From contig JAYKAV010002788.1 of the NCBI GenBank assembly GCA_035582835.1, forward strand, positions 2,068,498 to 2,132,497: DNA of 64,000 nucleotides. Direction: 5' to 3'. The DNA comes from Phoebastria nigripes (Eukaryota; Chordata; Aves; Procellariiformes; Diomedeidae). Position 1 is the stretch's first letter. Every line of letters begins with the position of its first letter. Below are positions 1 to 11,455 of the stretch, one piece after another. The translations under genes were made by a program, and so were the position numbers. Below the pieces are notes generated by a model. It was given only the letters and a program-made list of their open reading frames with translations, did not search any database and was not told where the DNA came from.

Positions 1-3000
1 CTGTCTTGTGTGGTTAGAAAGTAGACACGCAGGGTATATTGCAGCAAGAAGAGCATCCTATGGAGATGCCCTCGCTCACAATATGTGGGGGCCTGTGAGG
101 TGTACCTTTGGAAATCTCAGATTTTTAAGACAAAATTAAAAGAAAACAACTACCCACTAGCTAGTTTACAAAGGAGAGGGAAGTATCGACGCATCTATGG
201 GTACTGCAACACAGTACCAAAAAAGAAGCATGTGCTTTTGGCTGCAAAAAATCCCAGTGCAGCAATAAACACAATGAAATCTTTGTGTGAAGAATCATAT
301 CAGTTTCATTAAGTTCAGATTTTGAGGGAAATCTATAGCATTGTCATTTCTCCCAATTTCATAGCGATTCTCAAGACACCTGCTATTCTGCTTCCACCAC
401 AATTGTGGATGTGTCCCTGTGAGAATCTGAAATACCTTTAAAAAAATTCCTAGTACTGTTGGTTAGGGGGAAGGGTTGAAAACTTGATGCATGTGCACGC
501 TGGTATTCAGCCATAAGATGAAAAAATTAATAGATAAAATAAAGAGCAATAAAATGTTATTTTATTATTATATCTACTGATTTTCAAGCCCTCCCTCTTA
601 TTGGATTTCTGACTGGCAGTTCTGGAAAGCTTAGTGATTAAAATACTCAACATCCAAGAAAGCAGCAGATGCAGGAACCAAATTTACTAGGGCAGTATAA
701 AGTAAAATGGAGGCCTGCATATGTAGTCCCAAAAATCTGGGCCTGGAGAAACAGCTGGCTAGAAAGGCTTCTGCCCTCCAACAGAGAGAAGGAGTAAAAG
801 AAACAAAAATCTACATCTCTTCTTTCACCACGAGACCAAAGAGAGAAGAGCTTCAAGTTCCTCAGAGAAGCAGTTAGCCAGAATTGGAAATGAAAGACAG
901 ATCCTCCAAGCAGCACGCAGGCCTTCTCATTAGTGGCATTCCCAGCATCCAAGCTAGTAAGTACCAAGAAATGGCAACGGCAGGATAGCAAAGTTTCTCA
1001 TTAAGTCTCAGACTTCAAGACGATGCTAACAAATTCCACTCCTCCTCACTCCCCCATTAATTTTTCATCTCTCGTCCTAGTCAGCTCATTCAATCTTACA
1101 GCTGGAAGTTACCTGGAAAATAATTGCACATCCTGCAGCACCATATGCATAAGTCTCACTATATACGTACTAGCCCACTTCTTCACTTACTTCAACTGGG
1201 AAGGTGATTATTAACAGAAACCATGCAACAATCCCACCACGAGGAGTGTCGGGGACTTAGTGAGCATGCTGCCACAGAGCAGCACCAACAGCCAGTTTTC
1301 TCAGAATGAAAGAAAGGATTTGGGCTTTGGAAGGGCATAATATTTTCCTCCTATATTGCACAGTAATGCTTGCCAGTATTCAGTGCTGCTGTCCTCAGAT
1401 GAAAGGAAAAGTCTCTTTTTCCCCCAGCTGGTGTCTGGGAATAGAAACAGGAACCTACACAGTCTGTGTCAGGTTACACATGACCCATTTGGCTGCCAGC
1501 TTTAGGTATGGAGAAACATACTTGATCCTGAGACACACTGAGTTCATTTCCAAGTGCTCTGGTAGGGTGAAAAAGTATAACAATGAACAAGAACAATGTT
1601 TCCATCAATTTTAAGGAGTTCTTGAAACTGCCAGGATGCTGTAAAGTCATCTCAGCATAAATCTCAATGGGCTATATCAAACTACTTTTCCTGGGACTGC
1701 TGAGTTTTAGGTTTACCTACCTTTCACTGTTAAAGCAACGAACTCAATATTGAGTAACAGAAATGTGCTGAAAAATTTATTGTTATTTCCTCTTAAGCAC
1801 AGTCTTCAAGCCTCTTCATGTTGGCTTCTCCCACTCATCCCCTCCTTAATTCTGCTATGTCTCTGTCCTTCCTGCCACCGCCTCTCACAGCTTCGCCCCA
1901 GCAGTTTGGCACGCTGGTCTGCAGCAGTGGCCTCCTTCCAGCCCCTGCAGCTGCCTTACCAGCTTCCAAAGTCCTGACAGGAAACACTTAAGTAGAAGGC
2001 TTGAAAACAGAAGCAAGTTTTTCCTTAACACTGCTGCTGCCGCCTCTTTGGAGCACACAGCTTGAGCTCCCAGCTTATCTTTAGGATGGGAGAATCCAAT
2101 AAGTTGGTACTAGTGTTCTACATTAGTCTATGAAGCCTTCTGCTCACAAAAGCTTGAACCATTTCTCCACTGGAAGTCTTAATTACATTCACGTCAGCTC
2201 CCTTCACCCCTTTATATTTCTCTGGGTATAAACTACATGTAAAAATATCTTCTGAAGATTCTTCACATTGCTAGAATTACAGAAAGAGGTTTTAATGCAA
2301 ATGAGAACAACAGTCAGGCTGCCTAAAATATGTTATAGGTGCCTTTTGATAGGACATAATACACTTTGTTCTGAATTCTTATCTTCCATACCACCATCAC
2401 ATACCAGCAACACCACTCGTTGTGAGAACACTACTGTGAGATTACGTAGTAAAATGGAAATTAAAGATTAAAGAGATATGACACAAATCCTAGGAATTTC
2501 AGCATAGTCTTCAAAGTGTTGTAACCCTGTACTCTTGTCACCTGCCCCCTGCCCATCTTCCAAGTTATCTACTAGTAGATTGTGAGCGCTACTTCCCTGC
2601 GAATACTGCATGGAAAGTCAAAGGAAGGTTTTCCTTTGAACTTAAATGTGGGACATCACACATGATAACAGACCACCCATTATGCACTGTTTTGCTGTGT
2701 GGGTGGCAAAGGACTAATCTGAAAGCTCTCTGTGGGTATATCTCAACAGAGTGGTGAGCACTGTTTTGGGAATACCCAGATGGGCTGGTAACTCTACACA
2801 AATGACAGGGACTTCTGTACAGATATCTGGTGAGACCAAAGAGTACTGCATCAATAGGCTGATTATCAGCTCCATCAGTCGATGGGGTCACATAGGCCGA
2901 GCCTGGCACTGTGCTGAAATTATTTCAGAGCTCGTGACTCTGGAGCAGACTCATTCAGGGCTACTGTGCAGCCCTCTGCATGGTACTGGATTGCCCTGCA

Positions 3001-4465
3001 CTGACTTCCGCTGTGTGCTTCAAGGTATTGGGGTACACTTTCCCAAACTTTTATTCCTTTGCTCTCTCTTGCTGATCAAGCGTATGTTATCAAGACCAAG
3101 ATATATTAAAACTGTTTTATTTTCAGATTGGATGTAATATTCCTAAACTTAAGATCAGGCCCAGTCACCTCGGTAAGTGTCAAATGGCAAAAGAAAAAGG
3201 GAAGAAAATTGAAAACAGACTTCTAGGAAAGCTCCCAATGTCACAGATTTCTGTGAAGGTAGTAGAAAAAGCAATTCAGAATTGGGTCATGGTGATTGTT
3301 ACCATTAGCTGACATCAAAAAGCAGGTCTGAGACATTATTTAATATAGTATGAAAATCCCAGAGCAAATGTCATTAATAGAACTGCTAGGAGAGAAAGTA
3401 ATGCTTTTCACCTGTGAAACAGTTGCACTTAATAGGAAAGTCTCTACTATTCATTTGAATAGTGACAATGTTTCTCAGGAGTCCTCAGGAAGTACAGAAT
3501 ATTCATCTCCAGATAAATATCTGGAAATGAAATGGCGCCAAATAAAAAGCGCCATCCTTGCCAGAGAACAGTATTTCATTTCAGGTCCATCAAATGTATT
3601 ACCTCCCATGCGTTGTGGCTAGGAACGTGTGCTTAAAAGGAGAATGCAGGACTCCACAGTGGGCGAATACTTCATAATCGTTGACCCTGCTAGTCTATAT
3701 CTGCAATTAAAATCTCCAGCCAGGCAGGGGCAGTGGTAATTAAACATAGCACGTAACCTGCTGGCCTCAGAAAGCAGCAGTTATTAACAAATCTGAACAA
3801 CTTCTTTCTCATGCAAGTGCCATTACTAAATCCATTCACTGCCAGAAGGAAAACAAAAGTCAAAACCATCTAATACTCTGGCGGGAAAGGAAAAATATGA
3901 ACAAAACACATTACTTAGCAACTCATGTGATACTTCATCACAACAGAAAACTTTAAACTCAGAAGTACTCATTGGCTTGCAAATATATGCCCGCATCTAG
4001 CAACAAGAAGAAAAGAAAAATCCTAAGATCATCTTAACAAAAAATACTAAATATACAGTTCCGTCTCACAAAACCTACAAAAGATTCGAGAGAATTTCTA
4101 CTCCGCATGATGGAGTTTAGTGGAGACATAAGAACTAATTCTTAATTAGCTAAACTAGGTCCTGGGCATGGTATTGGCACTTTAATATGCCACCTAAGCC
4201 AAATAGTCTGTCTGAGAGGCAGGGTCAATTAGCCTAGATAGAGCACTCTGTAAACATAGCTGTAGGGCTTCCAGAGCCTACACTAAACTGGGCACATATA
4301 CACAATTTGTTTAAAGCTGAATAGATATAATGTGGCTCATGGACACCAGGAAATCTGACGTGTGTGCCAGTGTGCCAACAGCAGTGACCTGAGACTCTGG
4401 AAAACAAGTATGTCACCTGATGACGGGGTAAGACTTATGTCAGATAATCCCTCTGCTTGAAACTA
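1..4465. other. Unique AT-rich DNA, no supported gene
   Basis: No recognisable exon, RNA gene or young repeat was seen. Open frames reach 128 codons (2,751-3,137 plus), overlapped antisense by a 106-codon frame (2,589-2,909 minus). Neither resembles a family I know. At 1,742-1,755 there is a perfect 14-bp palindrome (ACTCAATATTGAGT). Directly after it, 1,776-1,781 reads TTTATT, a poly-A signal (AATAAA) on the minus strand, preceded on that strand by a GC-richer purine-biased block (about 1,800-1,980). That arrangement could be the end of an old transcribed repeat, but this is a guess. Confidence 0.5.
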
Positions 4466-4698
4466 AGAGGCGAAGAAAGCATAGCTAAAAGTTGTAATTG
4501 CTGTAGTTCACTGAGTGTTCCCTGGGGCACTGTATTCTGAAGCCTGGAATAAAAGCTATCAGCACCCTGAATGGAGCTGTCAAGCCACACTTGTTAGCAA
4601 AATTGGTTGAGAAGATGAAAAATCCCTTTTCACTTGCAATTGATAGAGCCAATAATTCAGGCTTGCCAGAAGCAGCCTCTAACAGTGATCACATCTGA
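4466..4698 (+). mobile_element. Decayed hAT/DUF4371-type transposase fragment
   Basis: Two short stretches resemble the DUF4371 (hAT-like transposase, ZBED-type) family. In the frame starting at 4,472 there is EESIAKSCNC, like the family's D/E-S-x-I-A-K-x-x-x-C region. In the frame of 4,549-4,695 there is K-A-I-x-x-L-N-G-A-V-K-P-H followed about 10 residues later by P-F-S-L-A-I-D (4,624-4,644) and N-N-S-G-L, matching the family's PFSLATDGSNDTGL signature. In the family the D belongs to the transposase catalytic fold. A frameshift separates the two stretches, a TGA ends the second at 4,696, and the remainder of the protein is absent. It is therefore a dead fragment. The order and spacing of the two blocks fit the family, but the match is from memory and short, so it could be chance. 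Confidence 0.45.
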
Positions 4699-7600
4699 GG
4701 CAATTTGAAACCATCTAGAACTCCTTGATGGGTTTCTGTGAATTTGGCTCCCAAGGGAGGCTCAGAGATAAGCAGAGCCTTGTATAAAAATCCTTCCATG
4801 GATGAATGTTTATATAGCACAGAATACAGTATTTTCCTCGATGACAGGTATTCTCTAGAAACACAAAGAAGTTGGATGTGGAAGACCTTGATGGTTAACA
4901 CTCATCTGTTTGCCAAAAGTCCCAAGTTTATATAGGTTTTTTTCAATGTGTGTTGGGATGATTCCCCAAAAAATATCTGAGAGGCCCCCCAACAGTTTGG
5001 AACAAATCAGGGAATTCAGGATGTACACCACTACAAAAAGCTTCTTACCACCCAATGAAGGCAGCAAAGATTAAAAACCCGAAGGCTTTGCTCTGTTAGG
5101 AAGAGGTTTTCCTGCTGTTGTTTCTGACTAGATGTTAAAAAGTCCCAGCAGAGGTGTTTACATCCACTGGATGTACAAGAGTGTTAAATGTATTTCTGTA
5201 GACAGAGAAATGCATTTTTACCTGTTCATGTCATGAATGTAAAAGTTCCTAAGAAACATCATAAAGGAGCTTGGGGAAGTTATAGTCGTTGTTCAGTAAG
5301 CCACAGATAAGTAAGCTCTCATCTGATCCCTAAACCATGAAGGATGTCTCTTCTTGATGACAGGCTACTCACAGTATGTATCACCATCACAGGATGCAGA
5401 TGCCACTTGCAAAGATTTACACATTTTCTAATGGTGTTGCTGCTTTTCTTGTGGAAGCTGACAGTTCTGCTTGTGAGCTGTCACTGCTACAGAACCCAGT
5501 TCTACACCATTTAGTCTACAGACAGGACTTGAAGACCAGGAAACATTCAAAGCACATATTGTTCTCAGTGGAACAATTTATAGCTTTTCTCAAAGGATGG
5601 AGACTCAAGATATTCTTAAGAGAAGCCAAAGTACCTGAAATGCCCAAGGGCAGAATAATTGCAGGACGTTTCATGTTATGCATTTATTATTGTCAAAGGT
5701 TGTTGATCCATGCATTGGACACAACCTGTTTGTCTCAAGGCTGATAGTGGCTGCAAGGCTTATTCACACATATTCCTCCTGCAACACAAGCACAGAGACA
5801 ATTTTTGTTAGAATTGTTTTAAGAAACACAGAAAAATGATGAATCACACTAAGAAAGTGAATGCACCCTCTGCTCGTCACGAGAACAACCACAAACAACA
5901 TTGCTGGAAATCCCTCCTGAAGTCAGCCCAAAAAGAGTTCACAGAATCCGAAAAGTCGACCTGAATCTCCACTTATCAGTAATGCATCTAGTCAACAGTT
6001 ATCTTGAGTCCCTGGGAATAACAAAAGCTTTGCTGGGTTCAGTCCAGATCTAGGTATGAGGCAAGAAGTAACAGAAGGTTACGGACAAAGCTGGCAGTGT
6101 GCACACTGTAACTTACTGTTGGTCAGCAAGACAGGCAGTAGCTACACAAACTAGCCGCTGATGACTTTTGCAGACATGACAAAAAAAGAAAGCATAAAGG
6201 ATGATGAGAATGAAAATAATGAGGCAGTTTGCACCTCTCAAGCATGGGAGAAAGAACAATGTGCTTGTCTGAAAGATGTAAGCAGTGGGCGGATGGCTGG
6301 CGTCCGCAGCTGACTGGGGGCAGAAACAGCCACTCAATACCGAGAAGCACTTGGGAGTCTGTTTCCCCACCACCACTGTTCTCCTTAACATATAGACTTA
6401 CAGAGATGCCCCATTGTCAAGAGAGTCCCGCCAATGTTTTGACTATGGATATTACATTAAATACATTTATATTTTTACTTGCATTCATTAACAGTGTGTT
6501 TTTTATTATTTCACAATAAAAAACTATGCTGAGCTAATAAATAGCTCATATTTCTGTTCAAGTGCTAAGCAAATCTCCCACAAGCCTGGGGCTGAAACTG
6601 GGCAGCTCTGCGGTAAGTGGTTTTGCAGGAATTCTGGGGAGAGGCGTTTGCTAAACATAGCCAATTTAGATACCAGCCTTTTTTCCCTTTAAGGAAAACT
6701 GGCATCTGGAAGAGTCATATTTTAAGGAAGGTAGCCTAAGGCAATTCATTTTCTTAAAGGAAGCCCAATCCAACAATGAAGCAGCTGGGTTTCGGTGCAA
6801 AATTAGATCTCAAACATCACAATTGAGCCCTTCAGGTGCAAGAAGAGATGTACTGAAGTCAGAGAACTCCTCTGTCTAGAGAGGTCCTTGACCTCGCTGA
6901 GACCCTTGAAATCTGCTAAGCTGAGAGACAATAAATCTTTTTTAAGCCTTCTCCTCTTGGGTGAACCTCAACATCACAGGGTCATCAATGAGGTTTCTGA
7001 GCCCTGATGCAGGTTTTTCTTTACTGACTGACATAATTTGAGGTGTGGTTTCTAGAAAAATATCCATGACTTCACCTCCAGAGAAGTTGTTCTGAAACCT
7101 GGCTGATAAAACTTGCAGCTATTATGACCAAATTCTGACTATGAATTGAAGGTACAAATTTCTTTTCCCAATAAACCTTTCATATTATCAGATTCAGCAC
7201 AGATTCTCCCTTCTAATGATGAGAAACTAATCTCCATCTTTCAGAAAGATCAGCTCTTTAATTGGAGATCAAGAATTTACACAGACCTGGCCATTTTCTC
7301 CAGCACCAGCTCCACCTGGGAGTTGAATGCAATGTGTGAAAAGTGCAGACTAGTGAGTAAATTCTGAGGGTAAAAACCACCCATTCACTGGTCTGAAGCA
7401 CTGAATGTAATTCTTAATGTTTTTTGCTTTAGCGAGACTTCTTGGGTCTCAGAAGCATCTCCACGTAATCTGAAAAGACAGATTCTAGCAAGTCAAACCA
7501 GTCTAATTTTAAGTCTACAGCAGCATGTTTTCTCAGCGGAATCCTGCTAAAATCAAGACCATGTACAATTAGTTTCCTCCTTGCAATTTAAGTTATTGCA

Positions 7601-7954
7601 TCAAAAAGTAAACACATATATAGTGCAGCCTTGACGTTTATACCTTCTGCATTGAAAACCTGCAGCCATTTGACTTCTATTCTGTTGGTCTACTGTGATG
7701 GCATTTTACCAGCTTTCGCTACCCCATTAATTGCCTGATGTGAAATCTAGCATATGATTTCTAAGCTGTAAAATATCCTTTCTGTACTCAAGAAGTGAAC
7801 ACAAATTAACAAGACACCTCATTTTAGCAGGTATTTGGTCCGCTTAGGTGATTGTAACACATAACCCAAACAAGGAAAAAGTGCTCTTTCTTCCCCCTTA
7901 GGGAAATTCTCACAATTTCTTCTTGAATGCTTCCTCTTCAGGCTATTCAGAACC
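4699..7954. other. Unique AT-rich DNA, no supported gene
   Basis: Nothing recognisable. The longest open frame is 122 codons (5,376-5,744 plus) with no family resemblance and no convincing splice or promoter context. Two overlapping minus-strand frames at 6,113-6,391 are short and compositionally ordinary. Confidence 0.5.
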
Positions 7955-7969
7955 CCGGTTCTAAGCTGT

Positions 7970-8152
7970 CATTCAGCTATCTGGAACAACCTCCCCAGGG
8001 ACGTGGTGGGAGGAGTCCCCATCGCTAGAAGTTTTCAAGATGCGACTGGACAGGGTGCTATATAATCTCATCTAGGCTAACTTTCCCACAAAAGGTTGGA
8101 CGAGATGATCTATCGAGGTCCCTTCTAACCTGGGCTGTTCTATGATTCTGTC
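7970..8152 (+). mobile_element. CR1 LINE, 5'-truncated 3' end
   Basis: This is the 3' end of a chicken-repeat-1 retrotransposon on the plus strand. The sequence shows the conserved tail in order: CTGGAACAACCTCCC, then the phrase giving ggtggtggagtccccatcgct-like codons of the ORF2 C-terminus, the GGTTGGACGAGATGATCTATCGAG stretch (8,094-8,117), CCCTTCTAACCTGG, and the terminal TTCTATGATTCTGT. CR1 copies in birds are almost always truncated at the 5' end and finish with an ATTCTATG-type octamer instead of poly-A, as here. The copy is moderately diverged and inactive. CR1 is the dominant LINE in birds and other sauropsids. Confidence 0.93.
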
Positions 8153-9159
8153 TCACATGCATGAACACTCAGTGGTTTCATGAATCTGAAGAGTGAAGAT
8201 TTTCAAATTTAATTGGACAAGTCCTTTCTGAACTTTTTAGTCCCTTTATTCTGGAGAATTTGGTACACGTGATGGATTATGCATAGGGTATGGGTGCAGA
8301 AGTGCAAAAGCACCACCAAAATTCTTCAGGTAAGTATGCATGAAATACATGCATCAGGATATTCATCAAATGCAGATCACATTAGTATATTATCAAATTT
8401 TACATAATCATTTTTCACTGCTTGAGCACTCAGAGGTTCAAATAACAAAGTAACTTTTCTGTTTTCTGAGTTATTCACATTGGAGGTTCCAGACGAAGAT
8501 TGATAGTTCTCCATGCTGTATAGCAATGCAATTTTCCAAATAGGGGCCTGCAAGTAATGAGACCTGCTGTTTTCACTACTTCCACAGCAGACTCAAGCTC
8601 TCAGAGTGCAGGAGACCTTGTAAAGGACTGTGATTTACAGATTCACGGTCTTCTGAGCAGCGCAGAAGATGAGATATACAGAAGGAGCTGACGCATGAAA
8701 AAGAGCAAAGATAAATGCAGGGCAATTTACAAAAGGACTTGGCTTCAAACAGAGGTGGTGCTTTCTTTGCTTAAATGTTTTCAAATCCCAGTGGTGCTTC
8801 CCTGGCCCTAAATGGGTTTGAGTACCTTTTGCAAATACAGCCCAACTTTCACAAAAGATTGAAAATTTATAGCCCTCGTTGTTAGCTGAAAAATGCTTTT
8901 GGCATTATCTGACAGAGGTGGCCATGATCCTTTTATCTAGCAAAGAGTTTTAGCAAACTACATGATGTAAAAGCCCAGGGCATATAATACAAAACACTTG
9001 CATGGAGGTGTCACAGACTATGTCCTTGGATTTGTGGCCATGTCTCTGTTGCCTGGCCTCCTGCTCGTGTGCAACCTGCAATTCTGCTTTAGCTATGGAG
9101 CTGCCCAAAGCAGGGTATTTCATACCACCAAAAAGTTTGTTTCTTGCTCACATCCAGCA
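8153..9159. other. Unique DNA, nothing seen
   Basis: AT-rich sequence between the CR1 end and the TA repeat. Short overlapping frames at 8,998-9,243 look coincidental. Confidence 0.5.
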
Positions 9160-9175
9160 TTATATATATATATAT
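9160..9175. repeat. (TA)n microsatellite
   Basis: A short run of alternating T and A, seven to eight units. It is a simple repeat with no other apparent role. Confidence 0.8.
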
Positions 9176-9350
9176 GTGATAAAAAAATATTGCACATTAT
9201 GGAACATTTAGCCTCATTATTTCAGACAGTCGTCTACAGATAGATGAAAAAAAAAAGATAAATAAGATATAGCTATAAAAATAGACAAAATAAACCCACA
9301 GATCAGGGTAATGCCAGGAAGGAAACAAGCTATCATTATGACTTTTCTTT

Positions 9351-9397
9351 AAAAAAAAAAACAAAAAACCAAACCAAACCAAACAACCCCCCAAACC
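9351..9397. repeat. A-rich then (AAACC)n low-complexity tract
   Basis: Eleven A residues, then CAAAAAACC and repeated AAACC units ending in a C run. Similar A/C-rich tracts recur at 33,420-33,446, 41,777-41,813 and 42,430-42,500, and as the complementary T/G-rich strand at 25,104-25,144 and 31,642-31,681. Confidence 0.8.
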
Positions 9398-11097
9398 TAG
9401 TATTTCTGAATGTATGACTTTGGACACCGTTCTTTAAAATTCATTCACCATTCCCATTTCACATCTTAGTCTTCCCTGATTCAAGCCTGTATGAAAAATC
9501 CTGTAGCTCTGTGAGTAATTACTACTCGTGCTAGCTCTCCTATCAATTGATTTTTTTGTTTCCTCATGTGAGCAATGACTGCTTTCCTCTTTCCTTCCCT
9601 CCTCTTTCTCCTTTCTGTTCTTCCTCGTGAATGCCTTTTATCATGCCACCAGAGCTGCTTTTAAAATTGCTGCCAGAACAACCCTGTATGAAACACTGCC
9701 TTAAAGGTTTCCTGTCAATGTATTAAGCTGCTATGCTTCAGATACTGTAGAGATAAGCACCAAAATATTTGGGGGGGTGGGGGGGGAAAAACAATAAAAT
9801 AATGTACTTTATAGGTGTGACATCATGAGCGTTATATGGTTGAGCGATAAGTCACAGCATGCCAGACCTTTCAATCAAAAGAATGTGAGAAGAATGGTCT
9901 CTGAAATGGTGACAACCAATGACTTGCCAGACCCTGATGAACAAGAAATGAATGCACAGTGTAAGGGTTAGGATTCGAGGAATCCCTGAAGATAAAGACA
10001 TGTCACATACAGTTAAGTGAATGTAGCATGGTCACATTTAGAAAAGACTTTCTGTTTTTAAAGATATTTCTGGCTCCAGCATTACTCCCAAGAGGGATTC
10101 TCTTTCAACATGGAGTCACCTTTATCTAAGTGCATACTTTGCTAATTGTTTCCACTGTAGTTTTCAGATTTCTAAGTTCTGATTCTTGATGCCTTTGTGC
10201 TTATACCACTGAAAGCAGTTTATACGCACCTTGAAAAGTGAATGTAACATTCATGTCATATTCTCCATCCCCTTACACTGTTTTTGCACAGATGTGTAAA
10301 GTGCGTAAGGTGCAGTTTCTTTCTGTGTGTGCACACAGTGGAGAAAGATGGTAGTATCCTTTATATTTAAGAGAGAAGGTAGGAAGAGAAGAAAACTAGG
10401 GTAGGATCTTCCTATCCACATTCCCTACTAGACTCAAAATATGTTCTCCCACCAATTCAGGGAGCACAAAATGGACTTGAGACATGCAGTTGAAAAAAGG
10501 AAAGCAAGATCAGTATCTCTCAAGTATCTCACAGAATCAATAATGTTGTTGTCATTGTTTACATTGAAAAGACTGAAGCAAATCATTTCCCTCTTGCATC
10601 CTCCCTGCTAGGGAAGAAGAAAGCCAGCTATGAGCTTGTCTACCCAGGTGGGTCGTCTTTGCAGTCACTGCAGATGCAGTAGCTAATCTGAATTAGACAA
10701 TAAGCTGCAGCCATTTCCAACTAGCCAGCTGGCTCTCACCCTGGTATGACTCAGCTTCCACAGGGCTTTCCTTTTCACTAAGTTTGCAGCAAATTACGGG
10801 GGCAAGTGTCCCACAGTACTCTGTCCCACTGCTGGGTCTTATATTGTGAACTAAAGAGGGCGAGCCGTCCGGAGGCACTTGAAGTTCAAGTGACCAGAAT
10901 CTAATAAAGTATGCAAGGTCCAGGATTCAAATCCTGAAAACAAGGGTGTGATATCTATGCATACAATTATTTTTTTAAAAACCTTTTTCTTTTTCTTAAA
11001 ATCTTGGAAAATACAACATAAGCATGAATCTTCACACCACTGTCAACAAATACAGCAGTGCCTGGGCACGCGGACCATGCCTCACAGTGATTGACTA
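9398..11097. other. Unique DNA with a short G-run
   Basis: No gene seen. At 9,771-9,786 seven Gs, a T and eight Gs form a G-rich strand that could fold as a G-quadruplex. At 10,921-10,936 a 7-bp hairpin (CAGGATT/AATCCTG) superficially resembles a tRNA T-arm but lacks the rest of a tRNA. Confidence 0.5.
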
Positions 11098-11206
11098 GGT
11101 TCAGTCATCCTAACCCACATACATATGCATGTTTCCTTGTAGGGCAGACTGGGTTCAGTGACCAGCTGTGTCCTAATACACATGCAAGCTTTCTCGTAGG
11201 GCAGAT
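11098..11206 (+). repeat. Imperfect 54-bp tandem duplication
   Basis: Two diverged copies begin with GGTTCAG at 11,098 and 11,152. Both carry a CCTAA...CACAT...GCA core and end in a polypyrimidine stretch followed by GTAGGGCAGA (around 11,138-11,150 and 11,192-11,205). Each copy thus ends in a good splice-acceptor-like sequence. The pair lies about 160 bp upstream of an ancient CR1 tail and may belong to the same old element. Confidence 0.65.
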
Positions 11207-11364
11207 GCCCAGGCAGGACTTTGTGACACATTTCTCATGCCTACCAAAGGCAGGCGAACACAAGGATACACTATGACTCAGAAAGTCCCTGAGCCACAAA
11301 CCGTGGGAGATGGGGAGAATATTCTGGGGAGCTACAGCTGCATGCCAGCCCTGTCTGCAACTCC

Positions 11365-11455
11365 GCCCTCACAGTCTGCCGCTGGCACCGCTTCAGATAC
11401 TGGGCTGGACAGACCTCTGGTCTGAACTGGCACGGCCATTCTCGTGTCCTAATGC
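11365..11455 (+). mobile_element. Ancient L3-like CR1, 3' tail
   Basis: The stretch CAGATACTGGGCTGGACAGA (11,394-11,413), then CCTCTGGTCTGAACTGG, CACGGCCATTCTCGTGT follows, in order, the 3' tail of the old amniote L3/CR1 family (ggatactgggctagatgg, acctttggtctgacccag, tatggccgttcttatgt). It is far more diverged than the CR1 at 8 kb and is presumably an insertion that predates birds. The body upstream (about 11,280-11,364) may also belong to it but is too decayed for me to align. Confidence 0.7.

Noticed and set aside
2589..3137. Overlapping 106-codon minus and 128-codon plus frames
   Set aside because: Antisense frames mirror each other by codon composition. Neither translation resembles a known protein.
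5376..5744. 122-codon plus-strand open frame
   Set aside because: No recognisable domain or context. Length expected by chance.
10921..10936. tRNA-like T-arm (GGATTCAAATCC)
   Set aside because: The loop would be six bases instead of seven, and no acceptor, D or anticodon arms can be fitted around it.
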